From assembly GCA_036268055.1 (NCBI GenBank), contig DATAUW010000005.1:1-64000 (forward strand): a stretch of 64,000 bases of DNA, written 5' to 3'. Below are positions 26,384 to 35,332 of this stretch, in pieces. The notes beneath the pieces were generated by a model that worked only from the letters and a program-made list of their open reading frames with translations, did not search any database and had not been told where the DNA came from. The DNA is from Verrucomicrobiia bacterium (GTDB lineage: Bacteria > Verrucomicrobiota > Verrucomicrobiia > Limisphaerales > Pedosphaeraceae). Position 1 is the first letter of the stretch; each line of letters starts with the position of its first letter. A program made the translations under genes and the position numbers.

Positions 26384-27960
26384 TTCGCTTCCTCCTCTTT
26401 TGCCGCGCCCGCTTTTCTTGTGAAAATGCTCACCACTCGATTTTCTTTCGTAAAATATTTTTTCACCACCCGCTGCACGTCTTCCGCCGTCACCGCCTGG
26501 ATTTTCGGCCCCTCGTCATTTATCTCCCGCCAATCGCCCTCGCCCTCGCTATGGATCAACTGGTAGAGAATGGCCATGTTACCCGACAGCTTTCGGTATT
26601 CACCTGCCGCGAATTCGTTCTTCACCTTCTGCAATTCCTCCGGCGGCACCGGAGTCTGTTTCAATTTGTCCAGTTCGTCATAAATCCCGTGTTCCACGTC
26701 CTCAGGTGTTTTGCCTTCCGCGGCTTCACCGCTGATATCAAAAAGTCCCGCCCATTTCTTCGCGTCCGGTCCGGCTTCCACCGAAGTCGCCACTTTTGAG
26801 CCCAGCACCAGCCCCTTATAAAGCCGCCCCGTCCGCGTCGAAAGCAACTGCGCCAGCACCCGCAAGGCCGGCTCATCCTTGTGTCCGAAAGGAACCGCAT
26901 GCCATTCTATATCCACTTGTGGATTCGCCTCGGCCTCGGCATACATGCGCTTCTCCGCAAGTTGCTTCACCTCGATCGTGATCACATCCGGCGGATTCTT
27001 CCGTCCCGCTGGAATGCGCTCGAAATATTTCTCCGCCAGTTGAACCGCTTCGTCAGTCTTAAAATCTCCCACCAAAATCAGCGTGATATTTTGCGGCGAA
27101 TAATAAATGGAATAAAACTCGTCCGCCTGCGCCTTCGAGATGGATGAAATATCCGACGGCCACCCGATCACCGGCCAATGATACGATGCCGATTCCCATG
27201 TCATCGAATTGGCTTCCTCTTCAAATTTTCCCAGCGGCGTTGAATCCGTGCGCATGCGGCGCTCTTCAAACACCACGTCGCGCTCCGCGTAAAATTCGCG
27301 GAAAATCGGCTTGCGAATGCGCTCCGACTCCATCCACATCCAAAGCTCAAGCTTGTTCGCCGGCACGCTCACGAAATACGCCGTCATGTCTTCCATCGTG
27401 AAGGCGTTCATGCCCGAAGCTCCATTCGCGCTGTAAATTTGGTCGAATTCATTTTTGACCAAAACCTTGCGCTCCTCCTGCACCAGTTCATTGAACTTTT
27501 TATTAAGCTCATTCCAGCGCGGCGTCTTATTTTCCGGCTTCATCAAATCGTCAATCTCGCCCCGGCGATACTCCGCGCGCATCTTTGCTTCCTCCACGCG
27601 CATCTGGTCCCGCACCTGTTCCTGTTCGGCAAGAATTTCCAGGTCCTTTTTATAATCCGTCGTGCCGATGGTTTCCGTCCCCTTGAACATCATATGCTCG
27701 AACAAATGCGCAATGCCTGTGATGCCTTCGCGCTCGTTCGACGAACCCACATGCGCCACCCAGCCGCCCGCCAGCGAAGGTTCGTCATGCCGCTCGACCA
27801 GCAACAGCTTCATGCCGTTCGAGAGAATTTTTTCCGTGACCGGAACTTTTTGCGCGTGCAGCGGCAAAAGAAAAGCCGCTTGAAGCAGGCCGGCGACAAC
27901 CAGCCAGCGCCTGCCGCGTGATGTGAGTCGGGAAGAGCTTTCAAACATATGAGTTATCAT
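26380..27960 (-). CDS. M16-family zinc metallopeptidase (active subunit), exported
   Basis: 526 residues. A signal-peptide-like N-terminus (RWLVVAGLLQAAFLLPLHAQ) is followed by KLLLVERHDEPSLAGGWVAHVGSSNEREG and the inverted zinc motif HLFEH (GIAHLFEHMMFKG), and a downstream acidic residue completes the site. Later, NITLILVGDFKTDEAVQLAEKYF and the EWHAVPFG segment match the family. It is likely periplasmic, degrading small peptides or processing exported proteins together with its inactive neighbour. Start: ATG 27960; another ATG at 27948 gives a cleaner signal sequence and is equally plausible. Confidence 0.93.
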   Translation of the reverse strand: MITHMFESSSRLTSRGRRWLVVAGLLQAAFLLPLHAQKVPVTEKILSNGMKLLLVERHDEPSLAGGWVAHVGSSNEREGITGIAHLFEHMMFKGTETIGTTDYKKDLEILAEQEQVRDQMRVEEAKMRAEYRRGEIDDLMKPENKTPRWNELNKKFNELVQEERKVLVKNEFDQIYSANGASGMNAFTMEDMTAYFVSVPANKLELWMWMESERIRKPIFREFYAERDVVFEERRMRTDSTPLGKFEEEANSMTWESASYHWPVIGWPSDISSISKAQADEFYSIYYSPQNITLILVGDFKTDEAVQLAEKYFERIPAGRKNPPDVITIEVKQLAEKRMYAEAEANPQVDIEWHAVPFGHKDEPALRVLAQLLSTRTGRLYKGLVLGSKVATSVEAGPDAKKWAGLFDISGEAAEGKTPEDVEHGIYDELDKLKQTPVPPEELQKVKNEFAAGEYRKLSGNMAILYQLIHSEGEGDWREINDEGPKIQAVTAEDVQRVVKKYFTKENRVVSIFTRKAGAAKEEEAK

Positions 27961-28385
27961 CGGTTTGAAAGATAGATTAATCCAACACCGTTCAAGCGCA
28001 ATCCAAAATCAACCACCAAATCCCTCCAACGTGCATCTCCTCACCGTTCTTAAAATTGCGCGCCACCCCTCCAAGCACGAAGTCCTGGGGGATCGCACGC
28101 GTCCCGCGTGCAGTGGCCGGCGTCCCGCCGACCACCCCTTTATTCATCTCTCTCTATCAATAATTACCTAAATCAAACTGACGGTCGAGACGCTCCGTCA
28201 GCACACACGAAAAACGCGTATGTTCCGCCCCCTAACCACTCCCTTTCTTCTCTCTGCGCCTCTGCGTCAAACCAAAAAACAACTGCCCGCACCCCCCTCT
28301 CCGCGTCTCCGTATCTCCGCGGTTCAATCCCCGCTCAACCAAAACTCATTGCCCATCGCACACGCAGGCGATACCGTGAACCTTC
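27961..28385. repeat. Intergenic stretch with three palindromes and simple-sequence repeats
   Basis: This 425-base gap between divergent genes contains no credible gene. It holds a perfect stem at 28095-28111 (7-base arms, TCC loop), a second at 28118-28130 (5-base arms, TCC loop) and a third at 28178-28201 (7-base arms CTGACGG/CCGTCAG). Runs of CTCTGCGTC and CTCCGCGTCTCCG type lie at about 28250-28322. The palindromes belong to the mini-hairpin family described in the findings. Confidence 0.6.
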
Positions 28386-29384
28386 ATGAAGGTTCTCATA
28401 GACCATCAGAACCCGTTTCTGCTGATGCACGGCGGCCTGCAAATCCAGATCGAGCAGACCAAAGCCGCCCTCGACGCCATCGGCGTTGACACTGAATTTT
28501 TGCGCTGGTGGGATCCTTCCCAACGCGCCGACGTCATCCATTTTTACGGACGCCCCAGCGGCGCCTATATAGATTTCGCCCATCAAAAAGGCATCAAGAT
28601 CGTGATGCTACATCTCCTCACCGGCCTTGGATCGCGCGCCGCGTGGAAGCGGCGTGTGCAAAAAATCGTCACCAGCGCCGGCATCAAAGCGTTGCCCGGC
28701 CTCGCCGCCGCTTATAAATGGGATGCCTATCGCTCAGCCGACGCGTTGATCGCTAATACCGCGTGGGAAAAATATTTGATGCACGATAATTTCGGCGTGC
28801 CGCTGGAAAAAATCCACATCGTGCCCAACGGCGTCGAGGAAGTTTTTCTGCGTAGCGCCCCCGTCGAGCGCGGCGAATGGCTCGTATGCACTGCCACCAT
28901 CGCTGGACGCAAACGCGTGCTCGAACTCGCCCAAGCCGCCGCCACCGCGCAAACTCCGCTCTGGATCATCGGCAAACCCTACGGCGAAAATGATCCTTAC
29001 GCACAACAATTCCTTACCTTCGCCAAACAGAATCCAAAATTCATCCGTTACGAAGGCCCCGTCAGCGACCGCGGCGCGCTCGCAAAAATTTATCGCGCCG
29101 CCCGCGGCTTCGTTCTTTTGAGCACGATGGAAACGCGCAGCCTCTCTTCCGAGGAAGCCGCCGCTTGTGAGTGCCCGTTGTTCCTGAGCGACCTCCCCTG
29201 GGCTCGCGATGTCTTCCACGAACAGGCCGCGTATTGCCCGGCGGATTCCTCACCCGCCCAGATCGCTCCGCTGCTGAAGAAATTTTACGACGAAGCTCCG
29301 TCACGTCCGAAACCGGCTAAGCCCAAATCCTGGACCGAAGTCGCCCACGAATTTCGCGCGGTGTATGAATCCGTGCTCCGCTAA
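28386..29384 (+). CDS. Glycosyltransferase (GT-B, group 1 type)
   Basis: 332 residues. MKVLIDHQNPFLLMHGGLQIQIEQTK opens with the usual N-terminal Rossmann strand; the donor-side half has YKWDAYRSADALIANT, HIVPNGVEEVFL and ESLSSEEAAACECPLFLSDLPWA-type segments. The conserved acceptor/donor E-x7-E region appears as LSSEEAAAC. It would transfer a sugar from a nucleotide donor, probably for cell-surface polysaccharide or glycan. There is no signal or membrane segment. It converges with a second glycosyltransferase across only 15 bases. Sugar and acceptor cannot be told. Confidence 0.86.
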   Translation: MKVLIDHQNPFLLMHGGLQIQIEQTKAALDAIGVDTEFLRWWDPSQRADVIHFYGRPSGAYIDFAHQKGIKIVMLHLLTGLGSRAAWKRRVQKIVTSAGIKALPGLAAAYKWDAYRSADALIANTAWEKYLMHDNFGVPLEKIHIVPNGVEEVFLRSAPVERGEWLVCTATIAGRKRVLELAQAAATAQTPLWIIGKPYGENDPYAQQFLTFAKQNPKFIRYEGPVSDRGALAKIYRAARGFVLLSTMETRSLSSEEAAACECPLFLSDLPWARDVFHEQAAYCPADSSPAQIAPLLKKFYDEAPSRPKPAKPKSWTEVAHEFRAVYESVLR

Positions 29385-29399
29385 AACGCCCGGTTTAAT

Positions 29400-30551
29400 T
29401 CACGCGCTGCGCCCCAGCACTTCACGATAAATTTCCACATGCCGTTGCGCGATGACCTTGGGATGATAACGCTCCTTCATCGTTTCCAGCGCGCCGCTCG
29501 ATTTGGGAAAACCTTTTCGCACCCATTCGGCCATGCCCGCCGTCAAACCATCCCAATCCTCGCCGTCAAATAATTTCGCGCCGGGAATTCCTTCGCTGAT
29601 ATCAATGATTCCCCCCAGCCGCGCGCCGAAAAATGCCAACTCCCGCGCCAGCGCCTCCGCGACGACCAGGCCAAACGCCTCTTCATTGGGGAAATGCACG
29701 AGCCCGTGCGCTTCGTCGAACATCGCGACCAGTTCCGCAGTGGATTTTGTGCCGAGATATTTCGCATAACCCGCCGTTTCCGCCTCACGAATCTGTTCCA
29801 AAAACTTGACCGCATACTCGTTCTTCGGATGCGCGCTGCCCACGAATTGGAATTCAATATTGAGCCCCTGTTCATGCAATCGCCGCGCCACCTGTAGCAA
29901 GTCCATCTGCCGTTTGCGTTCCGTCACCACGCCCACATTGATAACCACGCACTTGTCCGTTCGCGCGGCGCGGCGCGGCGCGTCAAAAAAATATTCGCGG
30001 ATGGGATTTGCCACCCGCCACGTTTTTGCGGCGCGCGGCGCTACAAGGCTTTCAGTGTAAGCGGAATTGCAGAACACCCCGCCTGCGCGTTTTAACGTCA
30101 CATTCTCCAGTTGTGCGGCCAGCCAGCCGAAGCTCGCCAGCGGCGCTTTGAACAGCCGCGCCAGTTCCGCCATATTGCCGTGAATCGTCACCACGTTCGG
30201 GAACTTTGAGAAAACCGTGCTGATGGAACATTCGCGCTCCGTCCCCTGACCGTGCACAAGGTCCGGCTTGATGGCTTTCAATTTGCGGCGCACCGCGCGA
30301 ACGCAACCCTGATACGACGTCCGCATCCATCCGATTTTTGGCACGTATAAACTGTGAAAAAAAATGTTGTCCGCAAGTTTCTCCGGCGACTTCATCGGCT
30401 TCTGCGTGCAGGAAACCACGTGCATTTCCAAATCGCGCAGCCCCGCAAAACCCTGCATCAGAGCTTCGGGCGCCGCGCCAAAATGCGGAACCGTTTCCGC
30501 ATAACTGTGAAAATGTTCGCGATTGTCGGTCGTCACCAGGGCAATCTTCAT
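29400..30551 (-). CDS. Glycosyltransferase family 4-like
   Basis: 383 residues from ATG 30551; a TTG at 30560 would add three residues. The GT-B fold is indicated by MKIALVTTDNREHFHSYAET, the central VVTIHGN and the donor region GLVHFPNEEAFGLVVAEALARELAFFGARLGGIIDI, which contains the E-x7-E motif (EEAFGLVVAE). GGAG abuts the ATG directly, which is too close for an ideal ribosome-binding site. It would act on surface polysaccharide or lipid-linked glycans. Neighbours are two other glycosyltransferases, forming a small cluster. Confidence 0.88.
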   Translation of the reverse strand: MKIALVTTDNREHFHSYAETVPHFGAAPEALMQGFAGLRDLEMHVVSCTQKPMKSPEKLADNIFFHSLYVPKIGWMRTSYQGCVRAVRRKLKAIKPDLVHGQGTERECSISTVFSKFPNVVTIHGNMAELARLFKAPLASFGWLAAQLENVTLKRAGGVFCNSAYTESLVAPRAAKTWRVANPIREYFFDAPRRAARTDKCVVINVGVVTERKRQMDLLQVARRLHEQGLNIEFQFVGSAHPKNEYAVKFLEQIREAETAGYAKYLGTKSTAELVAMFDEAHGLVHFPNEEAFGLVVAEALARELAFFGARLGGIIDISEGIPGAKLFDGEDWDGLTAGMAEWVRKGFPKSSGALETMKERYHPKVIAQRHVEIYREVLGRSA

Positions 30552-30647
30552 CTCCTGCAACCTAACAAGCGCACCGCGCCGAGTTAAGCAAATAAAGTTA
30601 AAACCCCCGCGCGAAAGCCTTCATCCCGCGCTTCGCCAAATCTTTTT

Positions 30648-31820
30648 CTACGAACGTCGAAATGCTTTTTCGTACAACTCAACATGGCGTGCCACCATTT
30701 GTTCCACCGTCATGCCCTTGTCCAAAATAGACGCCGCCCCGCGCCTGCCATATTCCGCGCGCAGTCCCGGATTCGACATCAGCCGCGCCAGCGCGCGCGC
30801 CATGCCGCCAGCGTCGCCTTTATTCACCAACAACCCCGTCCGTTCATGCTCAATCAATTCAGGAATGCCGCCCACGCGCGTGCCGATCGCCGGGCAACCC
30901 ACGAACAAAGCCTCCTGCAACGCCAGCCCCAGCGCTTCCTCATTTGAAGGCTGCGCGTAAACGCCGGCGCGGCGCATCAACTCCATCGCGTCTGTGCGTG
31001 CGCCCAGCAATACGATGCGGTCCGACAATCCCGGTCTTTTGGAAATCTCCCGGATTTTTTCCGCCGCAGATTCTTCCAGCACATCCCCCGTGAGCCACAG
31101 TTTCCATTCAGGAAATTGTGCCGCAATTTCTGCGAACGCTTCCACCAAAACCGGTTGCCCTTTGCGCCAGGCAATGTGTCCCACATTTAAAATAATCGGC
31201 TCGCGCGCCGGCGGCTCAGGTGGCTGCGATTGTGCCCGCAAACGCGAATGATATATCTGCGAAAATTTTCTGCGCACCGGCGCGTACCACTTTTGCAACT
31301 TTTTCAAGTCATGCTGCGATACCGCGATCTCCCGTTGCACGTTCGCGAGAAATTGCATCTTGCCCGCCCACGCCAGCGGCAGCATGGCGAGCTTGAACCA
31401 CAGCGGTTTTTGCGGCCCGCAATAACCGAAGAGCAAGCTTACCACCAGATGCGTCGTCGAAAAAACCGGTATGCCCAATTTGTTTACGAAAGGAATTGGG
31501 CTATGTCCGGGAAAACGGTTGCCCCAGCCGTAATTGCCACCCGAATGGAAATGCGCAAGCTGGCATCCATGTCGCGACAAGTTCTCGGCAAGGGCTCGCG
31601 AGTTTCGCGGCGAAACCTCCCTTGGATTCCATATAATTTGAGCGGAAATTATTTTTGCCAGCGGATGTTTTTGCACATCTTCCACCTTGTCGGGCGAAAC
31701 AAGTATGAGGTCATAATTTTCATGCAACCCCTCCAATAAAGTTTCCACCAGCACGCTCACCCCGCCGCGGAACGCGATCGGGTATTCGAGGCACAGGGCA
31801 ATTTTTTTTCTCTCGGGCAT
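30648..31820 (-). CDS. Glycosyltransferase family 4-like
   Basis: 390 residues. KKIALCLEYPIAFRGGVSVLVETLLEGLHENYD and HFHSGGNYGW form the N-terminal half; the donor-binding half contains NVGHIAWRKGQPVLVEAFAEI, QPSNEEALGLALQEALFVG (E-x7-E type) and GGIPELIEHERTGLLVNKGDAG, all characteristic of group 1 glycosyltransferases. Transfer of a sugar from a nucleotide donor to an extracellular glycan precursor is expected. The gene is upstream of the previous glycosyltransferase on the same strand, 96 bases away. A 10-base-stem inverted repeat lies about 25 bases before its start. Confidence 0.9.
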   Translation of the reverse strand: MPERKKIALCLEYPIAFRGGVSVLVETLLEGLHENYDLILVSPDKVEDVQKHPLAKIISAQIIWNPREVSPRNSRALAENLSRHGCQLAHFHSGGNYGWGNRFPGHSPIPFVNKLGIPVFSTTHLVVSLLFGYCGPQKPLWFKLAMLPLAWAGKMQFLANVQREIAVSQHDLKKLQKWYAPVRRKFSQIYHSRLRAQSQPPEPPAREPIILNVGHIAWRKGQPVLVEAFAEIAAQFPEWKLWLTGDVLEESAAEKIREISKRPGLSDRIVLLGARTDAMELMRRAGVYAQPSNEEALGLALQEALFVGCPAIGTRVGGIPELIEHERTGLLVNKGDAGGMARALARLMSNPGLRAEYGRRGAASILDKGMTVEQMVARHVELYEKAFRRS

Positions 31821-31844
31821 GAATCAATGGCCACCGCAGAACCA

Positions 31845-31872
31845 TTCTTGATTGGTTCTGCGATAAGGCAAA
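31845..31872. promoter_or_regulatory. Perfect inverted repeat between divergent genes
   Basis: Ten-base arms (CGCAGAACCA and its complement) with an eight-base loop. The repeat lies 25 bases upstream of the minus-strand glycosyltransferase and about 100 bases upstream of the propeller gene. No T-tract follows on either side. It could be an operator or a leader stem; I did not identify promoters. Confidence 0.4.
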
Positions 31873-31974
31873 AAACTAACCGCTGCTTCCGGTGGAAAAA
31901 AGCTTAATATCTTTACCGCTGCGCATCGAATATGATTACCTTTACCCACTGTCGGAACTGGCAGCGATTTTTTT

Positions 31975-33117
31975 ATGAGATCAGGGAATCGAAATACCCT
32001 TTACATATTTGTTCTTGCGTCGGTTCTGGTCGCGCTCGCGTCTCGGGCAGACGACATTCCCTCGCAAATTTGGGAAGCCTTCATCGGGCAGGAAGTGGAC
32101 TCCTCCCCCGCCATTGCGAGCGACGGAACGATTTACGTCTCGGCCAGTGGTTACATCGGCTTTTCCGATATGTCGGGTGGCAAACTCGCCGCCTTCACGC
32201 ACTCAGGCAAAAGAAAATGGATGTTCAAAACCAGTTCCGACATCAAGTCCTCGCCCGCGATTGGTGACGATGGCACAATTTATTTTGGCAGCCGCGACCG
32301 CCGGTTGTACGCGCTGAATCCCGCTGGCGAAAAAAAATGGTCGTTTGAAACCGGCTCATGGGTTGACGCCTCGGCTGCCATCGCCAAGGACGGCACCATT
32401 TATTTCGGCGGTTGGGATACGAACTTCTACGCGTTGAATCCCGACGGAACCAAAAAATGGATGCTTGCGACTGGCGGTCCCATCGAGTCCTCCGCCGCTA
32501 TCGCCAAAGATGGCACGATTTATTTTGGATCGCACGACCGGATTTTCTACGCGCTGAATCCCGATGGCAGCACGCGATGGAAATTCCCTACCGGCGGCGC
32601 AATCCTTTCATCACCCGCCTTGGACGTCGCCGGAAATATTTATTTCACCTCGACGGACGGAAATCTTTACGCACTGAATCCCGATGGTTCCAAAAAGTGG
32701 AGCTTGTGGACGGGTGGAATCGAAACCCCTTCCCCAGTTCTCGATGGCGACGGAAATATTTACCTCGGTGTAAATAATATGTTTTGGGGAATCAGCAGCA
32801 CCGGTAAAAAGAAATGGGACTTCGGCCATCCCACGATTTATGGCGCCGCCACGATTGCCGCCGATGGAATGATTTTTTTCTGTGGTATAAACGAGGGCGC
32901 CGGAGTCCTGTATGGTTTCACTCCCGACGGAATCAATAAAAGCTATATCAGCCTGAATGGCGAAGCAAAAAGTTCCCCCGTGATTTCTGAAGACGGCACT
33001 ATTTATGTCGGCGCTTATTATTTCCACGCGCTCAAACAAAATATAAAACCCGCCAAAACCGGCTGGCCAAAATTTCGCGGTGGCCCCAAACAAACCGGAC
33101 GCGCCGACCTGGATTAG
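31975..33117 (+). CDS. Exported PQQ-like beta-propeller protein
   Basis: 380 residues with a signal peptide (TLYIFVLASVLVALASRAD). The mature part is about eight repeats of the pattern SSPAIGDDGTIYFGSRDRRLYALNPAGEKKWSFETG, each supplying a propeller blade with aromatic and DG/ALN motifs. They resemble PQQ/YWTD-like or BamB-type repeats. Such proteins may bind cofactors, sugars or partner proteins; function is not predictable. The last line, KFRGGPKQTGR, is a common end for this family in Verrucomicrobia. It stands alone between divergent and convergent neighbours. Confidence 0.85.
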   Translation: MRSGNRNTLYIFVLASVLVALASRADDIPSQIWEAFIGQEVDSSPAIASDGTIYVSASGYIGFSDMSGGKLAAFTHSGKRKWMFKTSSDIKSSPAIGDDGTIYFGSRDRRLYALNPAGEKKWSFETGSWVDASAAIAKDGTIYFGGWDTNFYALNPDGTKKWMLATGGPIESSAAIAKDGTIYFGSHDRIFYALNPDGSTRWKFPTGGAILSSPALDVAGNIYFTSTDGNLYALNPDGSKKWSLWTGGIETPSPVLDGDGNIYLGVNNMFWGISSTGKKKWDFGHPTIYGAATIAADGMIFFCGINEGAGVLYGFTPDGINKSYISLNGEAKSSPVISEDGTIYVGAYYFHALKQNIKPAKTGWPKFRGGPKQTGRADLD

Positions 33118-33199
33118 TTTTCGCTCCAGCGTCCAAGGCATCGTTTCAAATCGAGGATTTTGTTGAATTTCCTCTCCCTGCGGTTACTTTGCAGCACTT

Positions 33200-34399
33200 A
33201 TGACGAAGTGGCTCAACTCTATTGAATCGGTCATCGCGGACTTGCGCAAAGGCCGCATAGCGATCGTGGTGGATGACGAAGACCGCGAAAACGAAGGCGA
33301 CCTCATCATGGCCGCCGAATGCGCTACCGCCAAAACGATCAATTTCATGGCGCGCTTCGGGCGCGGTTTGATTTGCGTGCCCGCCACTTCCGAACGCCTC
33401 AAGCAGTTGGGCATCGAGCAAATGGTCGCGAAGAATCGCGAGAGCTTCAAAACTGATTTTCAGGTTAGCGTGGATGCCGCCGCCGGCGTCACCACTGGCA
33501 TCAGCGCCGCCGACCGCGCACGCACGATTCAAATCATGGCGGACCCCACCGCGCTCCCCACCGATCTCGTACAACCCGGCCACGTGTTTCCCTTGCGCGC
33601 AAAACCCGGCGGCGTCCTGCAACGCTCCGGCCATACGGAAGCCGTCGTAGATCTGGTTCAACTCGCCGGCTGCCGCCCGGTCGGTGTGTTGTGCGAAATC
33701 ATGAATGACGACGGCACGATGGCGCGCCTGCCGCAGTTGATTAAATTCGCGCGGAAACACAAGCTGAAGATTTGCAGCATCGAGGCGTTGATCAAGTACC
33801 GCCGCGAACGCGAGAAATTAGTCGAACGAGTTGAGACGGTGAAAATGCCGACCGAACACGGCGAATTCGATTTGCATTTATATCGCTCGAAGGTGGACGG
33901 CGAACACCACATCGCGCTCGTGCATGGCGAAGTCGCCGGACAAAAAGATGTTCTGGTGCGCGTCCATAGCGAATGTCTCACCGGCGATGTCTTTGGCTCG
34001 TGCCGCTGCGATTGCGGACCGCAACTTCATCACGCCATGCGCATGGTCGCCGAATCGGGCCGCGGCGTGGTCGTTTATATGCGGCAGGAAGGTCGCGGCA
34101 TCGGGCTCGCACCGAAGATTCGCGCGTATAAATTGCAGGAACAAGGTTATGACACTGTCGAAGCCAACAAAAAACTGGGCTACGGTATGGATCTGCGCGA
34201 ATACGGTCTCGGTGCGCAAATCCTCGCCGACCTCGGCATCAAACACATCCGCCTGCTGACGAACAATCCAAAAAAAGTCGTCGGCCTGGAAGGTTACGGC
34301 ATGGAGATCGTCGAGCAGGTGCCGATCAAAATCCGGCCGAACAAACACAACGCAAAATATCTCAAAACCAAGCGCGATAAGCTTGGCCACCTGTTGTAA
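33200..34399 (+). CDS. ribBA: Bifunctional 3,4-dihydroxy-2-butanone-4-phosphate synthase / GTP cyclohydrolase II
   Basis: 399 residues covering both branches that feed riboflavin synthesis. RibB (about 1-205): [34 protein letters not shown]. RibA (about 206-399): [22 protein letters not shown] with the zinc cysteines, [27 protein letters not shown]. Both sets of catalytic motifs look intact, so both activities are expected. The gene precedes a VOC protein gene and ribH on the same strand, so riboflavin genes are clustered here, while ribF is far upstream at 5.1-6.1 kb. No FMN riboswitch was seen in the 82-base gap before the start. Confidence 0.97.
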   Translation: MTKWLNSIESVIADLRKGRIAIVVDDEDRENEGDLIMAAECATAKTINFMARFGRGLICVPATSERLKQLGIEQMVAKNRESFKTDFQVSVDAAAGVTTGISAADRARTIQIMADPTALPTDLVQPGHVFPLRAKPGGVLQRSGHTEAVVDLVQLAGCRPVGVLCEIMNDDGTMARLPQLIKFARKHKLKICSIEALIKYRREREKLVERVETVKMPTEHGEFDLHLYRSKVDGEHHIALVHGEVAGQKDVLVRVHSECLTGDVFGSCRCDCGPQLHHAMRMVAESGRGVVVYMRQEGRGIGLAPKIRAYKLQEQGYDTVEANKKLGYGMDLREYGLGAQILADLGIKHIRLLTNNPKKVVGLEGYGMEIVEQVPIKIRPNKHNAKYLKTKRDKLGHLL

Positions 34400-34407
34400 A
34401 TTAACGC

Positions 34408-34770
34408 ATGAAAATCTTTGAACTGGACCACGTCGCGCTGCACGTGAAAGACCTCGATGCCAGTTGCAAATTTTACCGTGAGGTGATGCAGTTACAATCG
34501 CTGCCGCGCCCGGCGTTCGATTTTCCCGGCGCCTGGTTTCGGCTTGGCGAGCATCACGAGTTGCACCTGATCGGCGGCCGTTCGCAATCCGTGATTTCTC
34601 ATCGGCAGGGAAATCATTTCGCGTTGCGTGCGGAAAATCTCGACCCGTGGGAAAACCATTTCAAACATATCGGCTTCACGAAATATCTGCGCAAATTACG
34701 CCCTGACGGCGCAGGTCAGATTTTTTTCGAAGACCCGGACGGCCACGTGATCGAGTTGTGCGCAAAGTAA
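34408..34770 (+). CDS. VOC (glyoxalase/bleomycin resistance) family protein
   Basis: 120 residues of the VOC fold: LDHVALHVKDLDASCKFYREVMQL at the start, WFRLGEHHELHLIGG in the middle and QIFFEDPDGHVIELCA at the end. Two beta-alpha-beta-beta-beta modules bind a metal in most members, with His in DHVALHV and Glu in GHVIELC as the usual ligands. Reaction unknown. Its position between ribBA and ribH, with 8- and 22-base gaps, suggests co-transcription, but VOC proteins are not known as riboflavin enzymes, so the link may be only one of transcription. Confidence 0.9.
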   Translation: MKIFELDHVALHVKDLDASCKFYREVMQLQSLPRPAFDFPGAWFRLGEHHELHLIGGRSQSVISHRQGNHFALRAENLDPWENHFKHIGFTKYLRKLRPDGAGQIFFEDPDGHVIELCAK

Positions 34771-34792
34771 TCGTTTCGACGGAAATAAATTT

Positions 34793-35263
34793 ATGCTGAC
34801 TGTAGTGGGTGGAAAAAAAATAAAAATTTCGGGCGGCAACTTTGTCATCGTCGCTTCGCTCTACAACGACCGTTACGTCGGCGCGATGCTCCGCTCGGCA
34901 CAAGCGGAATTAAAGCGTGCCGGCGCGGCAAAAATCCAAATCGTCCGCGTGCCGGGAGCTTACGAAATTCCCGTCGTCGCCTCGAAACTTGCGCGCACTC
35001 AAAGCCGCGAACTTTCCGCAATCATTTGCCTCGGCGTGATTCTGCGTGGTCAAACCGTCCATGCCGAGCATATCGGCACTGCCGTCAGCCATGCGTTAAT
35101 GGAAATCCAACTGCGCGACGAAGTGCCCGTCATCCACGAAGTATTGCTCCTGGAAAACGAGGAACAGGCGCGCGCGCGTTGCCTCGACAAAAAATTCAAT
35201 CGCGGCACCGAGGCCGCGCAAACCGCGCTTGAAATGGCGCGGGTAATGCGCTCGCTGGACTAA
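34793..35263 (+). CDS. ribH: 6,7-dimethyl-8-ribityllumazine synthase
   Basis: 156 residues, the standard length. It condenses 5-amino-6-ribitylaminouracil with dihydroxybutanone phosphate. NFVIVASLYNDRYVGAML starts the fold, VRVPGAYEIPVVASKLA is the substrate-binding loop, and CLGVILRGQTVHAEHIG holds the likely catalytic His. The end reads NRGTEAAQTALEMARVM, typical. The segment VIHEVLLLENEEQARAR differs from the common 'PV.FGVLT' motif, a mild divergence. It completes the ribBA-VOC-ribH set and is followed by a stem-loop shared with recA. Confidence 0.93.
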   Translation: MLTVVGGKKIKISGGNFVIVASLYNDRYVGAMLRSAQAELKRAGAAKIQIVRVPGAYEIPVVASKLARTQSRELSAIICLGVILRGQTVHAEHIGTAVSHALMEIQLRDEVPVIHEVLLLENEEQARARCLDKKFNRGTEAAQTALEMARVMRSLD

Positions 35264-35279
35264 ACTTCGTACGGACAAA

Positions 35280-35301
35280 CGGCCGGCAAAAATGCCGGCC
35301 G
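35280..35301. terminator. Stem-loop between converging ribH and recA
   Basis: A perfect 9-base GC-rich stem (35280-35288 with 35293-35301) with an AAAA loop lies in the 69-base gap between the stops of ribH and recA. No T-tract follows on the plus strand and only a short T run follows on the minus strand, so it is a weak terminator or a 3' end stabiliser. Confidence 0.5.
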
Positions 35302-35332
35302 CAAGTCGTGGAATTTAATTTGTTAGCCGCAA

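Noticed and set aside
33118-33199. FMN riboswitch before ribBA
   Set aside because: No RFN-type conserved blocks found in the 82 bases; the gap is too short for the whole element.
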